DNA of 64,000 nucleotides from positions 1 through 64,000 of the forward strand of contig CANLOE010000020.1 in assembly GCA_947492745.1 (NCBI GenBank). Reading direction: 5' to 3'. Under the pieces are notes generated by a model. The model saw only the letters and a list, made by a program, of their open reading frames with translations. It searched no databases and was not told where the DNA came from. The position numbers were made by a program, and so were the translations under genes. Positions 54,630 through 63,916 of this stretch are shown one piece after another. How positions within the stretch are numbered: position 1 is the stretch's first letter; the number at the start of each line of letters is the position of its first letter. The stretch is from an uncultured Cyclobacteriaceae bacterium. GTDB lineage: Bacteria > Bacteroidota > Bacteroidia > Cytophagales > Cyclobacteriaceae.

Positions 54630-56405
54630 ATGAAAACACTGACCCAACTAATGATACCGCTAGGGGTCCTATTCTCCCCCATGGCATTTGCTCAACAGTA
54701 CCTGTTCGAAACCAATACCGGAAAAGAGCTAGGTATGGTCACAACAGAGCATACTATAGTGCAGTACTATGAGGCCAAGGCCAATACCACTGAGGTATTG
54801 ACCCTACCCGCAATAAGCAGCAAAGACCTGCGCTCCGATGTCCTTCAATTCAAGATCGGGGAAAAGGTCCACAGCGCCCAGCTACTGAAAAAAACAGTCC
54901 GCGATACGGAAGATTTTTCATGGTTCGGCAAACTGGAGGAGGGTTCGAGTATCTTTTTCACTGTCACTGATGGTAGCGTTGCCTCTAAGTTCAGCATCGG
55001 CGATAACGCCTACACATTAGTACCCTCTACGAATGGAAAAGAACAGGTATTGGTGATGTACAGTAGCACCGATGTCGGCATCTGTGGCAATACCGAAAAA
55101 GAATCCATCGCAGGGACAGATATCAGGAGCGTACCACAGCAGCTCAATGACAACGATTGTAACCTCAGGGTCATGATGGTCTACACTACTGCCGCACAGA
55201 CCGAGGTACAAGGTGCCGGTTTTTCGCTGGCCACTTTCGCACAAGTAGCTGTGGATGAAGCCAACATGGCCTACACACGTAGCAATATCAATATCACCAT
55301 GGAGCTGGCCATCATCCTAAGAACGGGCTATGTAGAGGTTCTGGGCGACTTCAATTCGGCAGATGTAACACGCTTTCGCAATGGCACCAATGGCCTGAAC
55401 GTCGTCCCCGGAGTCCGGGACCTATACGATACGGATATCCAGATACTGGTTCGTAGGAGCGAAAGAGGAATCTTCGGAAGGGCATTTTATATTCCCACGA
55501 GTGCCATTGCCCTTGATGAGGCCAATGCTTATTGTGTCGTGTCCGTATCCGGTGTTACCGATGGACGTTTTTCTTTTACACATGAAGTCGGTCACCTGCA
55601 AGGTGCCAAACATGAAAACGATAACCGCGCTCCTCTAGCTGCGAGGGGCTTTCTCTCGGGCAGTGCTACAAATGCATGGCGTACCCTGATGACCAGAACG
55701 GGGGCGGCACGCTGCACCTTGGCCACTTCCTGTCGAATCGGAGCTTTTTCCAGCCCTACAGTGACGGGGCCGGGCGGGGTTCCGGCGGGCAATGCCAATT
55801 TCAATAATGCCGCACGGGTCAATGCCACTGCCGTGGCCATTCAGAACTTCCGGACGGTACCCAACACACTTTTGCTGAACAATGAGACCATCGCTGCCAA
55901 CCAGGTATCCAATCATCTGGCGGACAATATCATCGACAGCAATAATCGCACGATAGTCTATGCAGCCAATAGCCGTAGTACCATGAGGGCAGCGCAGAGC
56001 ATCGTCCTTAAGCCCGGTGTCCGTATCAGTTCGGGGGCTCAGTTCAGAGCCTATACCATAAGCCGTGCCTGTGAGCGTGTACCCCTGCTCAATGCCGCCA
56101 AACTTCGGGGCAGTAGTTCTTTTGAGGCCACAATCCCAGGTACGGAAACCGAGAAAAATGAGCTGAAAGTATTTCCCAACCCGGCACAGACCCAGCTGTA
56201 CATAGCCTATCCATATAAGATGGGGCATCAATACCGCATCAGGATCCACAACACTACAGGACAGGTGGTCTTGGAGCAACCTGTCGATTCGGTCAATGAC
56301 GTGCTGAGTATCGAAACTATTGCCAATGGCACTTATGTACTTCATTTATTGTCGGATAATCCTGATTTTCAGGCAAAACCGACCACTATTATTGTTCAAA
56401 AATAA
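54630..56405 (+). CDS. Secreted reprolysin-like zinc metalloprotease with T9SS sorting domain
   Basis: A 591-residue protein with signal peptide (ends AFAQQ). After a pro-region (about 25-180, ending near SIAGTDIRS) the metalloprotease domain (about 185-405) carries the zinc motif HEVGHLQGAKH (H-E-x-x-H-x-x-G-x-x-H) and a Met in RTLMTRT that could form the Met-turn. A beta-rich linker (about 410-500) with NNETIAANQVSNHLADN precedes the T9SS type A domain (LKVFPNPAQTQLYIAY to TYVLHLLSDN). It is the second protease in the array and would be exported by the type IX machinery. Confidence 0.9.
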   Translation: MKTLTQLMIPLGVLFSPMAFAQQYLFETNTGKELGMVTTEHTIVQYYEAKANTTEVLTLPAISSKDLRSDVLQFKIGEKVHSAQLLKKTVRDTEDFSWFGKLEEGSSIFFTVTDGSVASKFSIGDNAYTLVPSTNGKEQVLVMYSSTDVGICGNTEKESIAGTDIRSVPQQLNDNDCNLRVMMVYTTAAQTEVQGAGFSLATFAQVAVDEANMAYTRSNINITMELAIILRTGYVEVLGDFNSADVTRFRNGTNGLNVVPGVRDLYDTDIQILVRRSERGIFGRAFYIPTSAIALDEANAYCVVSVSGVTDGRFSFTHEVGHLQGAKHENDNRAPLAARGFLSGSATNAWRTLMTRTGAARCTLATSCRIGAFSSPTVTGPGGVPAGNANFNNAARVNATAVAIQNFRTVPNTLLLNNETIAANQVSNHLADNIIDSNNRTIVYAANSRSTMRAAQSIVLKPGVRISSGAQFRAYTISRACERVPLLNAAKLRGSSSFEATIPGTETEKNELKVFPNPAQTQLYIAYPYKMGHQYRIRIHNTTGQVVLEQPVDSVNDVLSIETIANGTYVLHLLSDNPDFQAKPTTIIVQK

Positions 56406-56440
56406 TGTGGGAAATAGCTAAATCCATACCCATTTGAGTA

Positions 56441-56574
56441 TAAAATGAGTCCATAAATGTGTGGACAGTTTATCCCGGATTGTTCTTTTGTACTTCTGCT
56501 ACAAAGCTGTCTTGTAGCGAATATTCCCAACACGGAACAAAGATATTATCCACAGGTGAATAGGACTCATTTTA
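56441..56574. repeat. 134-bp inverted-repeat element, single copy here
   Basis: TAAAATGAGTCC at the left pairs with GGACTCATTTTA at the right; the interior contains a CTACAAAGCTGTCTTGTAG hairpin. Same general layout as the other element families. Confidence 0.65.
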
Positions 56575-56604
56575 TGATCTATTCAGAACCAAACCCTAAT
56601 TTCG

Positions 56605-57402
56605 ATGAAAACTATTCTATTTACCCTTTCAGTAGCATTTTTACCACTTCAGTTACTGGCGCAGATCAATGCCGATGACAAAGTGATCGTTGAACAGAAA
56701 AGCAATAAATATCCGGGGGTTGACATCCGTAGCTATGAATCCACACCGGGAGTGAACGGAGGACATACTTTTCTTGTCATGAGACATTTCGGGGGTACTC
56801 TTACTGCACCCAAGGCCACTCCCGGTAACCGTCTGTTGGGCACTGTCATCTATTCGGGACACGATGGCAGCAAAAGCGTACAGGTAGGGCGTATCTCTGT
56901 AAGGACCTCAGGGACCTTCTCCGCAGGCAATCATCCCGCGAAGATGAACTTCAGACTGGGAGGTAGCGCGGCCTGTTGCGGTGCCACGCGCATGACCATC
57001 GATGGGACCAACGGCAATGTCGGTATCGGCACGGAAAGTCCCCGTAACAAGCTCGATGTGAACGGAACCGTCCGTTCTAGGGAAGTCCGTGTAGAGGCTT
57101 CGCCATGGCCGGATTATGTCTTTGAAGAGGGATATGCACTCACCCCTTTGGAAGCCACCGAAAAATTTATCAAAGAGAACAAACATCTTCCGAACATCCC
57201 CTCGGCACAAGAGGTGGAAAGAGAAGGTATCGCCTTGGGAGAGATGAATGCACGATTGCTTCGAAAAATCGAAGAAATGACCTTGCACCTTATCGCTATC
57301 CAAAAGCAAGTAAACGGACTCCAGAAAGCAAATGCAGGCCTCAGCACGATCGTGAAGTCCCAACAGACAGAAATACTATCACTGAAGGACGCGAAGGAGT
57401 AG
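56605..57402 (+). CDS. Secreted fibre-like protein, shared C-terminal module (array member 6)
   Basis: A 265-residue protein with signal peptide ending at LLAQ. The N-terminal part (about 20-135) is beta-rich, without obvious tandem units, and has two adjacent cysteines in GSAACCGATRM. It joins GNVGIGTESPRNKLDVNGTV and the shared C-terminal module (VRVEASPWPDYVFEEGYALT, KHLPNIPSAQEV, LLRKIEEMTLHLIAIQKQ), ending in an extended coiled coil. A terminator hairpin follows at 57442 and closes the array. Confidence 0.78.
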   Translation: MKTILFTLSVAFLPLQLLAQINADDKVIVEQKSNKYPGVDIRSYESTPGVNGGHTFLVMRHFGGTLTAPKATPGNRLLGTVIYSGHDGSKSVQVGRISVRTSGTFSAGNHPAKMNFRLGGSAACCGATRMTIDGTNGNVGIGTESPRNKLDVNGTVRSREVRVEASPWPDYVFEEGYALTPLEATEKFIKENKHLPNIPSAQEVEREGIALGEMNARLLRKIEEMTLHLIAIQKQVNGLQKANAGLSTIVKSQQTEILSLKDAKE

Positions 57403-57441
57403 TATCGTCCCTAGTCCAGAACCGTTTCGTACTCCATCATG

Positions 57442-57475
57442 AAGAAGGCCCATTGTAAAAACAATGGCCTTCTTA
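57442..57475 (+). terminator. Intrinsic terminator closing the array
   Basis: GAAGGCCCATTGT pairs with ACAATGGCCTTC (one bulge) around AAAA, 39 bp after the stop of array member 6. Confidence 0.8.
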
Positions 57476-57762
57476 CAGAACACTATATCAGCCCCATAGG
57501 CCTTCCATTTGGCAGTGAAAATACCACTCAATTTCCTTTACAAAACAGTATCAGTGACTGATTTATAGTGAAGATTCACGCTAAGTTCTAGCAGAACATT
57601 GTAGCATTGAGCCAAGCCGCACAACAGACACAATCTACTGATTATCAGTATTTAAAAAACAGTATTGTAACCTTGACGCTATTCTGCGGGTTAAACAAGA
57701 GTAGGTTGGGCTACATTTTTGCACTTGCGGCTACCACACAAGCTCATTTTTTTTAATAAATT

Positions 57763-58048
57763 AGAGACTGTTTTGAAATATATTAAAATCTGTTACCGCT
57801 TATTTTAAGTAGGAGCGAGGGATAAGAAAATGTCCTGAGGATTTAGCCGGCGAAGGGGCCGGCCGCGCTGCTATCATTGTCAATGATAGCATGTCGCGCT
57901 AGCTAGCGGAAATCTCAATAAAACGATGTATCGAAAAGATACATATAGCAATGAGCATGATCGACACAGCAAAAACTTGAGATGAACATCGTTCATTCGA
58001 ATTCCATGTGACCCCTGACAATACTGGATACATTTTAAAACAGTCTCT
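57763..58048 (+). repeat. Family F element, enlarged
   Basis: 286 bp, AGAGACTGTTTT to AAAACAGTCTCT. It has the GCTAGCTAGC segment of F2 and an extra hairpin (GCTATCATTG pairs with CAATGATAGC). It ends 26 bp before the TPR gene start. Confidence 0.8.
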
Positions 58049-58074
58049 TAGTAGTAACCAATGTATTTTTTGCT

Positions 58075-61000
58075 ATGAACAAGTTGCATTATTGGACTTA
58101 TTTCTTCTGTTGTTATCTTTTTTGCTTTCCATTATTGGCTCAAAATGGGGACAAGGCCGATACAGCAGCCGATCCGTTACAAAAAGCTTTTGAAAAAGGG
58201 GTGGCACAACTCGCTTCCGGTGATGCACGGAGTGCGGTAACGACCCTGACACAGGTCATCAATTCCAAATATGATGACAAAAACGTATTCCTACAAAGGG
58301 GCATGGCCTATTATCAGTTGGAAGACTACAAAGCGGCCAAGAACGATCTGGACCAAGCGGCCAAGGCGCGTATCAGCATCATGCCCTTGTTCCAATACCG
58401 TGGCAATACGAAGTACCATCTAAAAGACTATGATGGTGCCGCCGTCGACTTGGAGAAAGCGGTCAGTATGGGAAGTAAGGATAGCGATACTTTTTATCAC
58501 CTGGGCAATGCCAAGTTCAAACAGGGCAATTATAAAGCGGCCATTGCAGCCTATAACAGTGCCATCACTGCCGGGATGAAAAATGAAATCGTCCATAATA
58601 ATCGAGGTAAGGCCTACCTCCTGCTCAATGACCCTGCTCCTGCCGAAGCCGACTTTACCCGCGCACTGGAAATAGCCAAAGACTATGACAAAGCGCTGGA
58701 AAATCGTGCGGAGGCCCGGTACCTTCTCAAAAAATGGAAAGTAGCCGTAGAGGATTACGATAGGCTACTGAGCAAAGGTGACGCCGAAGTGCCGCTGTTG
58801 GAAAAGTCGGGAGAGGCCAAGTACAAAATCGGGGATATGCCCGGAGCCACGAAACTGTTGCAACAGGCCATGGACAAAGGCAGCTCAGCCAAAACTACCT
58901 ATACCTATCTGGGACTCGCCTATTTTGACACGAAGGATACCGGTAAGGCCATACCCGTACTACAGAAAGCCATCCAAGCGGGTGCCGATGAGCCTTTGGT
59001 CAATGCCAGACTAGGAGAGGCACTATACATCGACAAGAAGTATGAGGCAGCCATTGCCGCCCTGTCCAAGGCCTTGGAACTAGGACATAAAGAAGCTACG
59101 GGCTTTCAGTACAGAGGGCTGGCATTCTATAAGGAAAAAAACGAGGCCAGCGCAGAAGCCGATTTGGAAAAAGCCATTGCCTTGGGAGTAAAGGACTATG
59201 ATACCTATTATTATCTGGGCAATATCAAGTTCAGAAAAAAAGAATACAGAACAGCCATCACCTATTATTCACTGGCCACGGGGCTAAGGTCCGACGATGC
59301 AGTGCTGTTCAATAACCGAGGCAAGGCCAAAGCAGAAAGCAAGGACCTGATAGGTGCGCTTAAGGATTTTGACAAAGCGCTCAGCCTGAAGCCCGATTAC
59401 AAAAAAGCCCTCTTCAATAGGGCCGAGGCCAAGTACGGTAAAGAAGATTGGTCGGGTGCGGCCAAGGATTATGATGCGCTCATTGCTGCGGGGGCAGACC
59501 TGCCCGAGTACTATCAAAAATCGGGAATGGCCAAGTACAGGACCAATGATATAAAAGCAGCGACTTCCTCTCTAGAGACTGCTATCAATAAAGGAGTCAA
59601 GGACAAAGAGATCTACACTATTCTGGGCCGGGCAAAAGCAATGGAGAAATCCTATCAAAAAGCGGCGCAATACCTAGTGCAGGCGGTCAATCTGGGTGCG
59701 GACACAAAAGCGGTCTTCATAGAACTGGGGGAAGCGCAGTATTTCAACAAAAACCACAAAGCAGCAGTATCTGCTCTAAGCAAAGCCATCGAAAAAGGAG
59801 AAAACAGTAAAGAAGCCTACCTTTACCGTGGTAAGGCCCGTTATCAAATGAAGCAAGCAGGTGCCATGGAAGACCTGGAAAAAGCTATCGGCATGGGCGC
59901 CAAGGACTATGATGCCTTTTATGCCCTGGGCAATTTAAAATTCAAGCAGGACGATTATAAAAGCGCTATCGATAGGTATACTGCGGCCATAGCGCTAAAA
60001 GCCGATGATGCTGTACTGTTCAACAATCTGGGCAAGGCCAAATTGCTATCGGACGATATCGAGGGTGCCATTGTCAGTCTGGACAAGGCCCTACAGCTGA
60101 AACCCGATTATGGAAAGGCCCTCCAAAATCGAGGAGAGGCGAACTACCGCAAAAAAGCTTATCCGGAAACAATAAAAGACCTGAAAAAAGCCATGAGCCT
60201 ACAGGGCGAAAACAAAAAAAACCTGAGCATGATCGCCCTCGCCACCTACCTCTCGGGAGACAAAAAAGGAGCGGCCCCCTATCTCGAAAAAGCGGCACGG
60301 CAAAATGTGGAACAGGCGGAAGTGTACCTCTACAATGGCTATCTGAAATATGCCGCTCAGGAGTACAATGAGGCCCTCAGCAACCTCTCCAAGGCCACGA
60401 ACAAGGGAATACCCGAAAAAGAAATCGTCGAACAAAGAGGCAGTGCCTATTTCCATCTCAAAAACTACCCCGCGGCCATCAGTGACCTGAGCAAGGCCAT
60501 TGACAATGGTACCCGTACCATGACCATTTTCGCCCACAGGGGCAGGGCCTTTTATGAACAGAAACAGTGGAAAGAAGCCGGCACCGATCTGAGCAAAGCT
60601 GCGGAACTGGGCAGTGAGGATAAAATAGACCACTATTACTTGGGCAATGCCCGCTTCCGTTTAGAGCAGTACAAGGACGCCATAACGGCCTATGGCAAAG
60701 CTATAGAATTGGGCGTAAGTGAAGCGACCATTTACAATAACCGTGGTAAGGCCCGATTGCTCGATGGCCAGACCGAAGCGGCACTTCCCGATTTCAACCG
60801 CGCACTGGAGATGGACCCGAACCATGCCAAGTCACTGAACAATCGTGGTCAGCTCTACTATGAGATGAACGACTACAAAGCGGCCATGTCCGACTTCAAC
60901 CAACTGATAGACCTACAAAAGGCCAGTAAGGACACCTACCTCTACCTAGGAGCGGCATTGTATCACTTGGGCAACAATGAGCAGGCCCTGGCCCAAGTGG

Positions 61001-62292
61001 ATAAGGCCGCCACCATGGGCAGTAAGGATAAAATGGTCCATTATGTCCGTGGCAATGCCCTGACAGCACTGGGCATGTACGAAAAGGCCATCCCGCAACT
61101 GAACAAGGCCATCACTATGGGGGCCGGAGATGCCGAAACCTATGCCCATCGGGGCAAGGCCAGGGACAACACCGAGGACCTGCAGGGCGCTATTGCCGAT
61201 TACAAAGAAGCCATCGCATTGGGTATCGAGCGCGCTGAGCTGTTCCACGACTTGGGAAATGCACTGTATAGCACCAAACACTACGATGAGGCATTGAGTG
61301 CCTTTGATAAGGCTATAGCCAAAGCACCCGATTATGGCAGTGCCTACTATCATCGCGGCAATACCCACTTCAGAAAAGAAAACTACGCCGTAGCCATCAA
61401 AGACTATGAAACTGCACTGGCCAATGATGTGCAGACCCCGATGATCTATAACAACATGGGCAAGGCCAAAGCACTATCCGGACAGCTGGAAGAGGCGATA
61501 GCGGATTATGACATGGCCATCATGGTCGATTCCAAATATGCCAAGGCCTATGAGAACCGCGGCAAAGCCTATTATAAAAGCAAAAAGTACAAAGAGGCCA
61601 TCGGGGATTATCTGGCCTATGAAAAAATGGTCGATACCGTAGAGCCCGAAATACGTCTCCACCAAGCCCATGCCTATGCTGCGACCGAAAACTTCCCTGC
61701 CGCCGTCAACTATTATGATATGGCCGAAAAAGCAGGACTGGGCGGCAAGGAACTCTATCATGCCAGGGCTGGAGCCCTTATGGAAATCCAAGCTTATGAG
61801 GATGCCATCAAAGACTATAGTAAAGTACTGGAAATCGGGGGTAAAAAAGCAGAAATATACCTGGAACGCTTCAGGGCGAACCTGAACCTAGAGGATGACC
61901 GTGCAGCTATGGAAGACCTGAACAATGTCATAGCCCTTGACGATAAGAATATATTCGCCTATTACAACAGGGCCATCCTTTTCGAATCCGTGGACAACAT
62001 GCAGGAGGCCATTAAAGACTATGACAAAGTACTCGGCATAAGCCCTAAAGATGCCGAAGCACTCTACAGTCGGGCCAATGCCAAAGTAAGTACCGATGAC
62101 CTCAGAGGAGCGCTCAATGATATCAACAGCGCCCTCGCCATAAAGTCCGACCAAGCGGCGTATTACAAGGTCCGTGGAAATGTGAACCATCAGCTGGGCC
62201 GCTCGGGCGATGCCTGTACCGACTGGAAAAAAGCCGTAGAACTGGGCGATGGAAAATCGGCTTTTTATGTCAAGCGTTATTGCGAGCAGTAG
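58075..62292 (+). CDS. Giant TPR protein with a seven-TPR super-repeat
   Basis: A 1405-residue exported protein: signal peptide to about residue 23 (ends PLLAQ), then about forty tetratricopeptide units to the end. Units recur in blocks. The landmark K-A-L-x-N-R-x-E/G falls at 58690, 59404, 60115, 60829 and 61543, i.e. at steps of 238, 237, 238 and 238 residues, equal to seven 34-residue TPRs. Each block carries recurring words such as YYYLGNIKFR, LFNNRGKAK and KPDY.KAL. No enzymatic domain or T9SS tail is visible. It should form a long superhelical scaffold in the periplasm or at the cell surface; partners unknown. Growth by block duplication is indicated by the period. Confidence 0.88.
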   Translation: MNKLHYWTYFFCCYLFCFPLLAQNGDKADTAADPLQKAFEKGVAQLASGDARSAVTTLTQVINSKYDDKNVFLQRGMAYYQLEDYKAAKNDLDQAAKARISIMPLFQYRGNTKYHLKDYDGAAVDLEKAVSMGSKDSDTFYHLGNAKFKQGNYKAAIAAYNSAITAGMKNEIVHNNRGKAYLLLNDPAPAEADFTRALEIAKDYDKALENRAEARYLLKKWKVAVEDYDRLLSKGDAEVPLLEKSGEAKYKIGDMPGATKLLQQAMDKGSSAKTTYTYLGLAYFDTKDTGKAIPVLQKAIQAGADEPLVNARLGEALYIDKKYEAAIAALSKALELGHKEATGFQYRGLAFYKEKNEASAEADLEKAIALGVKDYDTYYYLGNIKFRKKEYRTAITYYSLATGLRSDDAVLFNNRGKAKAESKDLIGALKDFDKALSLKPDYKKALFNRAEAKYGKEDWSGAAKDYDALIAAGADLPEYYQKSGMAKYRTNDIKAATSSLETAINKGVKDKEIYTILGRAKAMEKSYQKAAQYLVQAVNLGADTKAVFIELGEAQYFNKNHKAAVSALSKAIEKGENSKEAYLYRGKARYQMKQAGAMEDLEKAIGMGAKDYDAFYALGNLKFKQDDYKSAIDRYTAAIALKADDAVLFNNLGKAKLLSDDIEGAIVSLDKALQLKPDYGKALQNRGEANYRKKAYPETIKDLKKAMSLQGENKKNLSMIALATYLSGDKKGAAPYLEKAARQNVEQAEVYLYNGYLKYAAQEYNEALSNLSKATNKGIPEKEIVEQRGSAYFHLKNYPAAISDLSKAIDNGTRTMTIFAHRGRAFYEQKQWKEAGTDLSKAAELGSEDKIDHYYLGNARFRLEQYKDAITAYGKAIELGVSEATIYNNRGKARLLDGQTEAALPDFNRALEMDPNHAKSLNNRGQLYYEMNDYKAAMSDFNQLIDLQKASKDTYLYLGAALYHLGNNEQALAQVDKAATMGSKDKMVHYVRGNALTALGMYEKAIPQLNKAITMGAGDAETYAHRGKARDNTEDLQGAIADYKEAIALGIERAELFHDLGNALYSTKHYDEALSAFDKAIAKAPDYGSAYYHRGNTHFRKENYAVAIKDYETALANDVQTPMIYNNMGKAKALSGQLEEAIADYDMAIMVDSKYAKAYENRGKAYYKSKKYKEAIGDYLAYEKMVDTVEPEIRLHQAHAYAATENFPAAVNYYDMAEKAGLGGKELYHARAGALMEIQAYEDAIKDYSKVLEIGGKKAEIYLERFRANLNLEDDRAAMEDLNNVIALDDKNIFAYYNRAILFESVDNMQEAIKDYDKVLGISPKDAEALYSRANAKVSTDDLRGALNDINSALAIKSDQAAYYKVRGNVNHQLGRSGDACTDWKKAVELGDGKSAFYVKRYCEQ

Positions 62293-62390
62293 TGTAGTAG
62301 CGTATCCAGTGGACAATCAATAGAGCTGAGTTGAAAATAGGTCAACAGGGCGGCTGTCATACCCTAAAAACTATGGGTCACTGGTATTAT

Positions 62391-62521
62391 CCCAAAATGT
62401 CCATTAGAAAATCTATTCCGGACTTAACTGACTTCAAATCAGTAAATGAATGCGTTTTTTGGATTCACCGTAGCAGTGCTATGCTGAACCCAAGAAAACG
62501 CACTGATGTATTGCCATTTAA
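62391..62521 (-). repeat. Family D element truncated by family A
   Basis: CCCAAAATGTCC through the CACCGTAGCAGTGCTATG core to GCCATTTAA, where family A begins; the rest of D is missing beyond it. Confidence 0.85.
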
Positions 62522-62680
62522 TACAAATTTGGGTTTTAAATGTCGTATAAGATTGCGTGGGTCATTTTTTTTCAATCAAGGCGAGAACCGCAGGGATAGC
62601 AGCGCTATCGCGAGGATGGTCAACGCAGAGTGAAGCAAAATGAACAGGAAGATAGGCGATATTTAGAAGCTAAGTTTGTA
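62522..62680 (+). mobile_element. Family A element, complete short form
   Basis: 159 bp, TACAAATTTGGG to AAGTTTGTA, flanked by TAA on both sides. Confidence 0.93.
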
Positions 62681-62730
62681 TAAGAACCCGTTTTTTGTAA
62701 CGGAGTTGACCTAGCTGTTTTCCTATATTT

Positions 62731-62763
62731 AGGTATGGATAGGGCCTCCATACCTTTTTTTGT
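62731..62763 (+). terminator. Intrinsic terminator between the TPR gene and ltaE
   Basis: AGGTATGGA pairs with TCCATACCT around TAGGGCC, with a T-run. It is 439 bp from the TPR stop, beyond D and A elements. Confidence 0.85.
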
Positions 62764-62833
62764 AATACCGTTCATCCTATCTTAGGACTTCGGAAAATCA
62801 ATAGAGGACACAACGATACTACCCTAAGCCACA

Positions 62834-63862
62834 ATGACGATAGACTTACGCAGCGATACCGTGACAACACCTACGCCAGAGATGCTGGAGGCCATGTTTT
62901 CCGCCAAGGTGGGCGATGATGTATTTGATGAAGATGAGACCGTGAAAGCATTGGAAGCCCACTGCGCGCAATTGTTCGGGATGGAAGCGGGGCTATTCTG
63001 TCCCTCTGGGACGATGACCAACCAAATTGCACTGAAAGCGCTGACCCGCCCTTATGAAGAAGTCATCTGCTATGAAGGTGCCCATATATACCTCTACGAA
63101 GGTGGTGGCATCGCGGGGAACAGTGGCCTTTCCACCTGTCTGCTCTCGGGAAATAGGGGGATCCTTTCTTTGGAGGACATTGCGGAGAAGGTACACCCGG
63201 ACAACATTCATTTCCCTAAAACAGCATTGGTCGCCTTGGAAAATACGGTCAATAAGGGTGGCGGCAGTTATTATTCATGGCAGGAAATGGCCGCTATCAG
63301 CGAGTTCTGTCAGGCCGAAGGCCTTTATCGACATTTGGACGGGGCAAGGATATTCAATGCTATGGTCGCAACGGGTTCTTCTCCTAAGGAACTGGGGCAG
63401 TACTTCGATACCATTTCCATCTGTCTTTCCAAAGGCTTGGGTGCTCCCATAGGTTCGGTATTGCTGTCTTCCCACACCCTCAAAAAGCAAACCAAGAGAA
63501 TCCGAAAACACATGGGTGGTGGTATGCGGCAGGCAGGCTATCTGGCCGCTGCTGGACACTATGCACTGGAGCATCATATCGATAGGCTCTCAGAAGACCA
63601 CCGCCGGGCAAAAGAAATCGGTGACTGTCTCCAAGGTCTACCCTATGTCGAAGAGGTACTGGACCCACAGACCAATATCGTTATATTCAAACTGGCCAAG
63701 GGAATAGGTACCGCAAGATTTTTGGAAGCTGCCGCCGCGCAGGGAATTTTGGCCGTGCCTTTCGGGAAAGAGCATATACGCTTCGTTACACATCTGGACT
63801 TTACGGAAGAGATGCTGACCAGAACACGGGAGATACTACCCGCTCTGAGCTTTACGGAATAG
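62834..63862 (+). CDS. ltaE: Low-specificity L-threonine aldolase
   Basis: A 342-residue PLP enzyme that splits L-threonine or L-allo-threonine to glycine and acetaldehyde. It starts MTIDLRSDTVTTPTPEMLEA, the family's unmistakable N-terminus. It has the cofactor-binding FCPSGTMTNQIALKA near residue 57 and the catalytic Lys in CLSKGLGAPIGSV near residue 200; HMGGGMRQAGYLAAAG follows. Length is typical. It lies beyond a terminator and is probably transcribed alone. Confidence 0.95.
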   Translation: MTIDLRSDTVTTPTPEMLEAMFSAKVGDDVFDEDETVKALEAHCAQLFGMEAGLFCPSGTMTNQIALKALTRPYEEVICYEGAHIYLYEGGGIAGNSGLSTCLLSGNRGILSLEDIAEKVHPDNIHFPKTALVALENTVNKGGGSYYSWQEMAAISEFCQAEGLYRHLDGARIFNAMVATGSSPKELGQYFDTISICLSKGLGAPIGSVLLSSHTLKKQTKRIRKHMGGGMRQAGYLAAAGHYALEHHIDRLSEDHRRAKEIGDCLQGLPYVEEVLDPQTNIVIFKLAKGIGTARFLEAAAAQGILAVPFGKEHIRFVTHLDFTEEMLTRTREILPALSFTE

Positions 63863-63885
63863 GCTTTTCGAAGCAATCGGTATTA

Positions 63886-63916
63886 TACAAACTTAGCGTT
63901 TAAACCCAAATTTGTA
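63886..63916. mobile_element. Family A stub: terminal repeats only
   Basis: 31 bp containing just the two termini of family A (TACAAACTTAGC and AACCCAAATTTGTA) joined through GTTTA. TTA precedes it; TTG follows. All internal sequence is lost. Confidence 0.85.

Noticed and set aside
55635-56345. 236-codon minus-strand frame
   Set aside because: Shadow of the reprolysin-like protease gene, which carries the zinc motif and T9SS tail on the other strand.
47234-57402. Prophage tail-fibre region
   Set aside because: Fibre-like proteins carry signal peptides and alternate with T9SS proteases; no capsid, terminase, portal or lysis genes are present.
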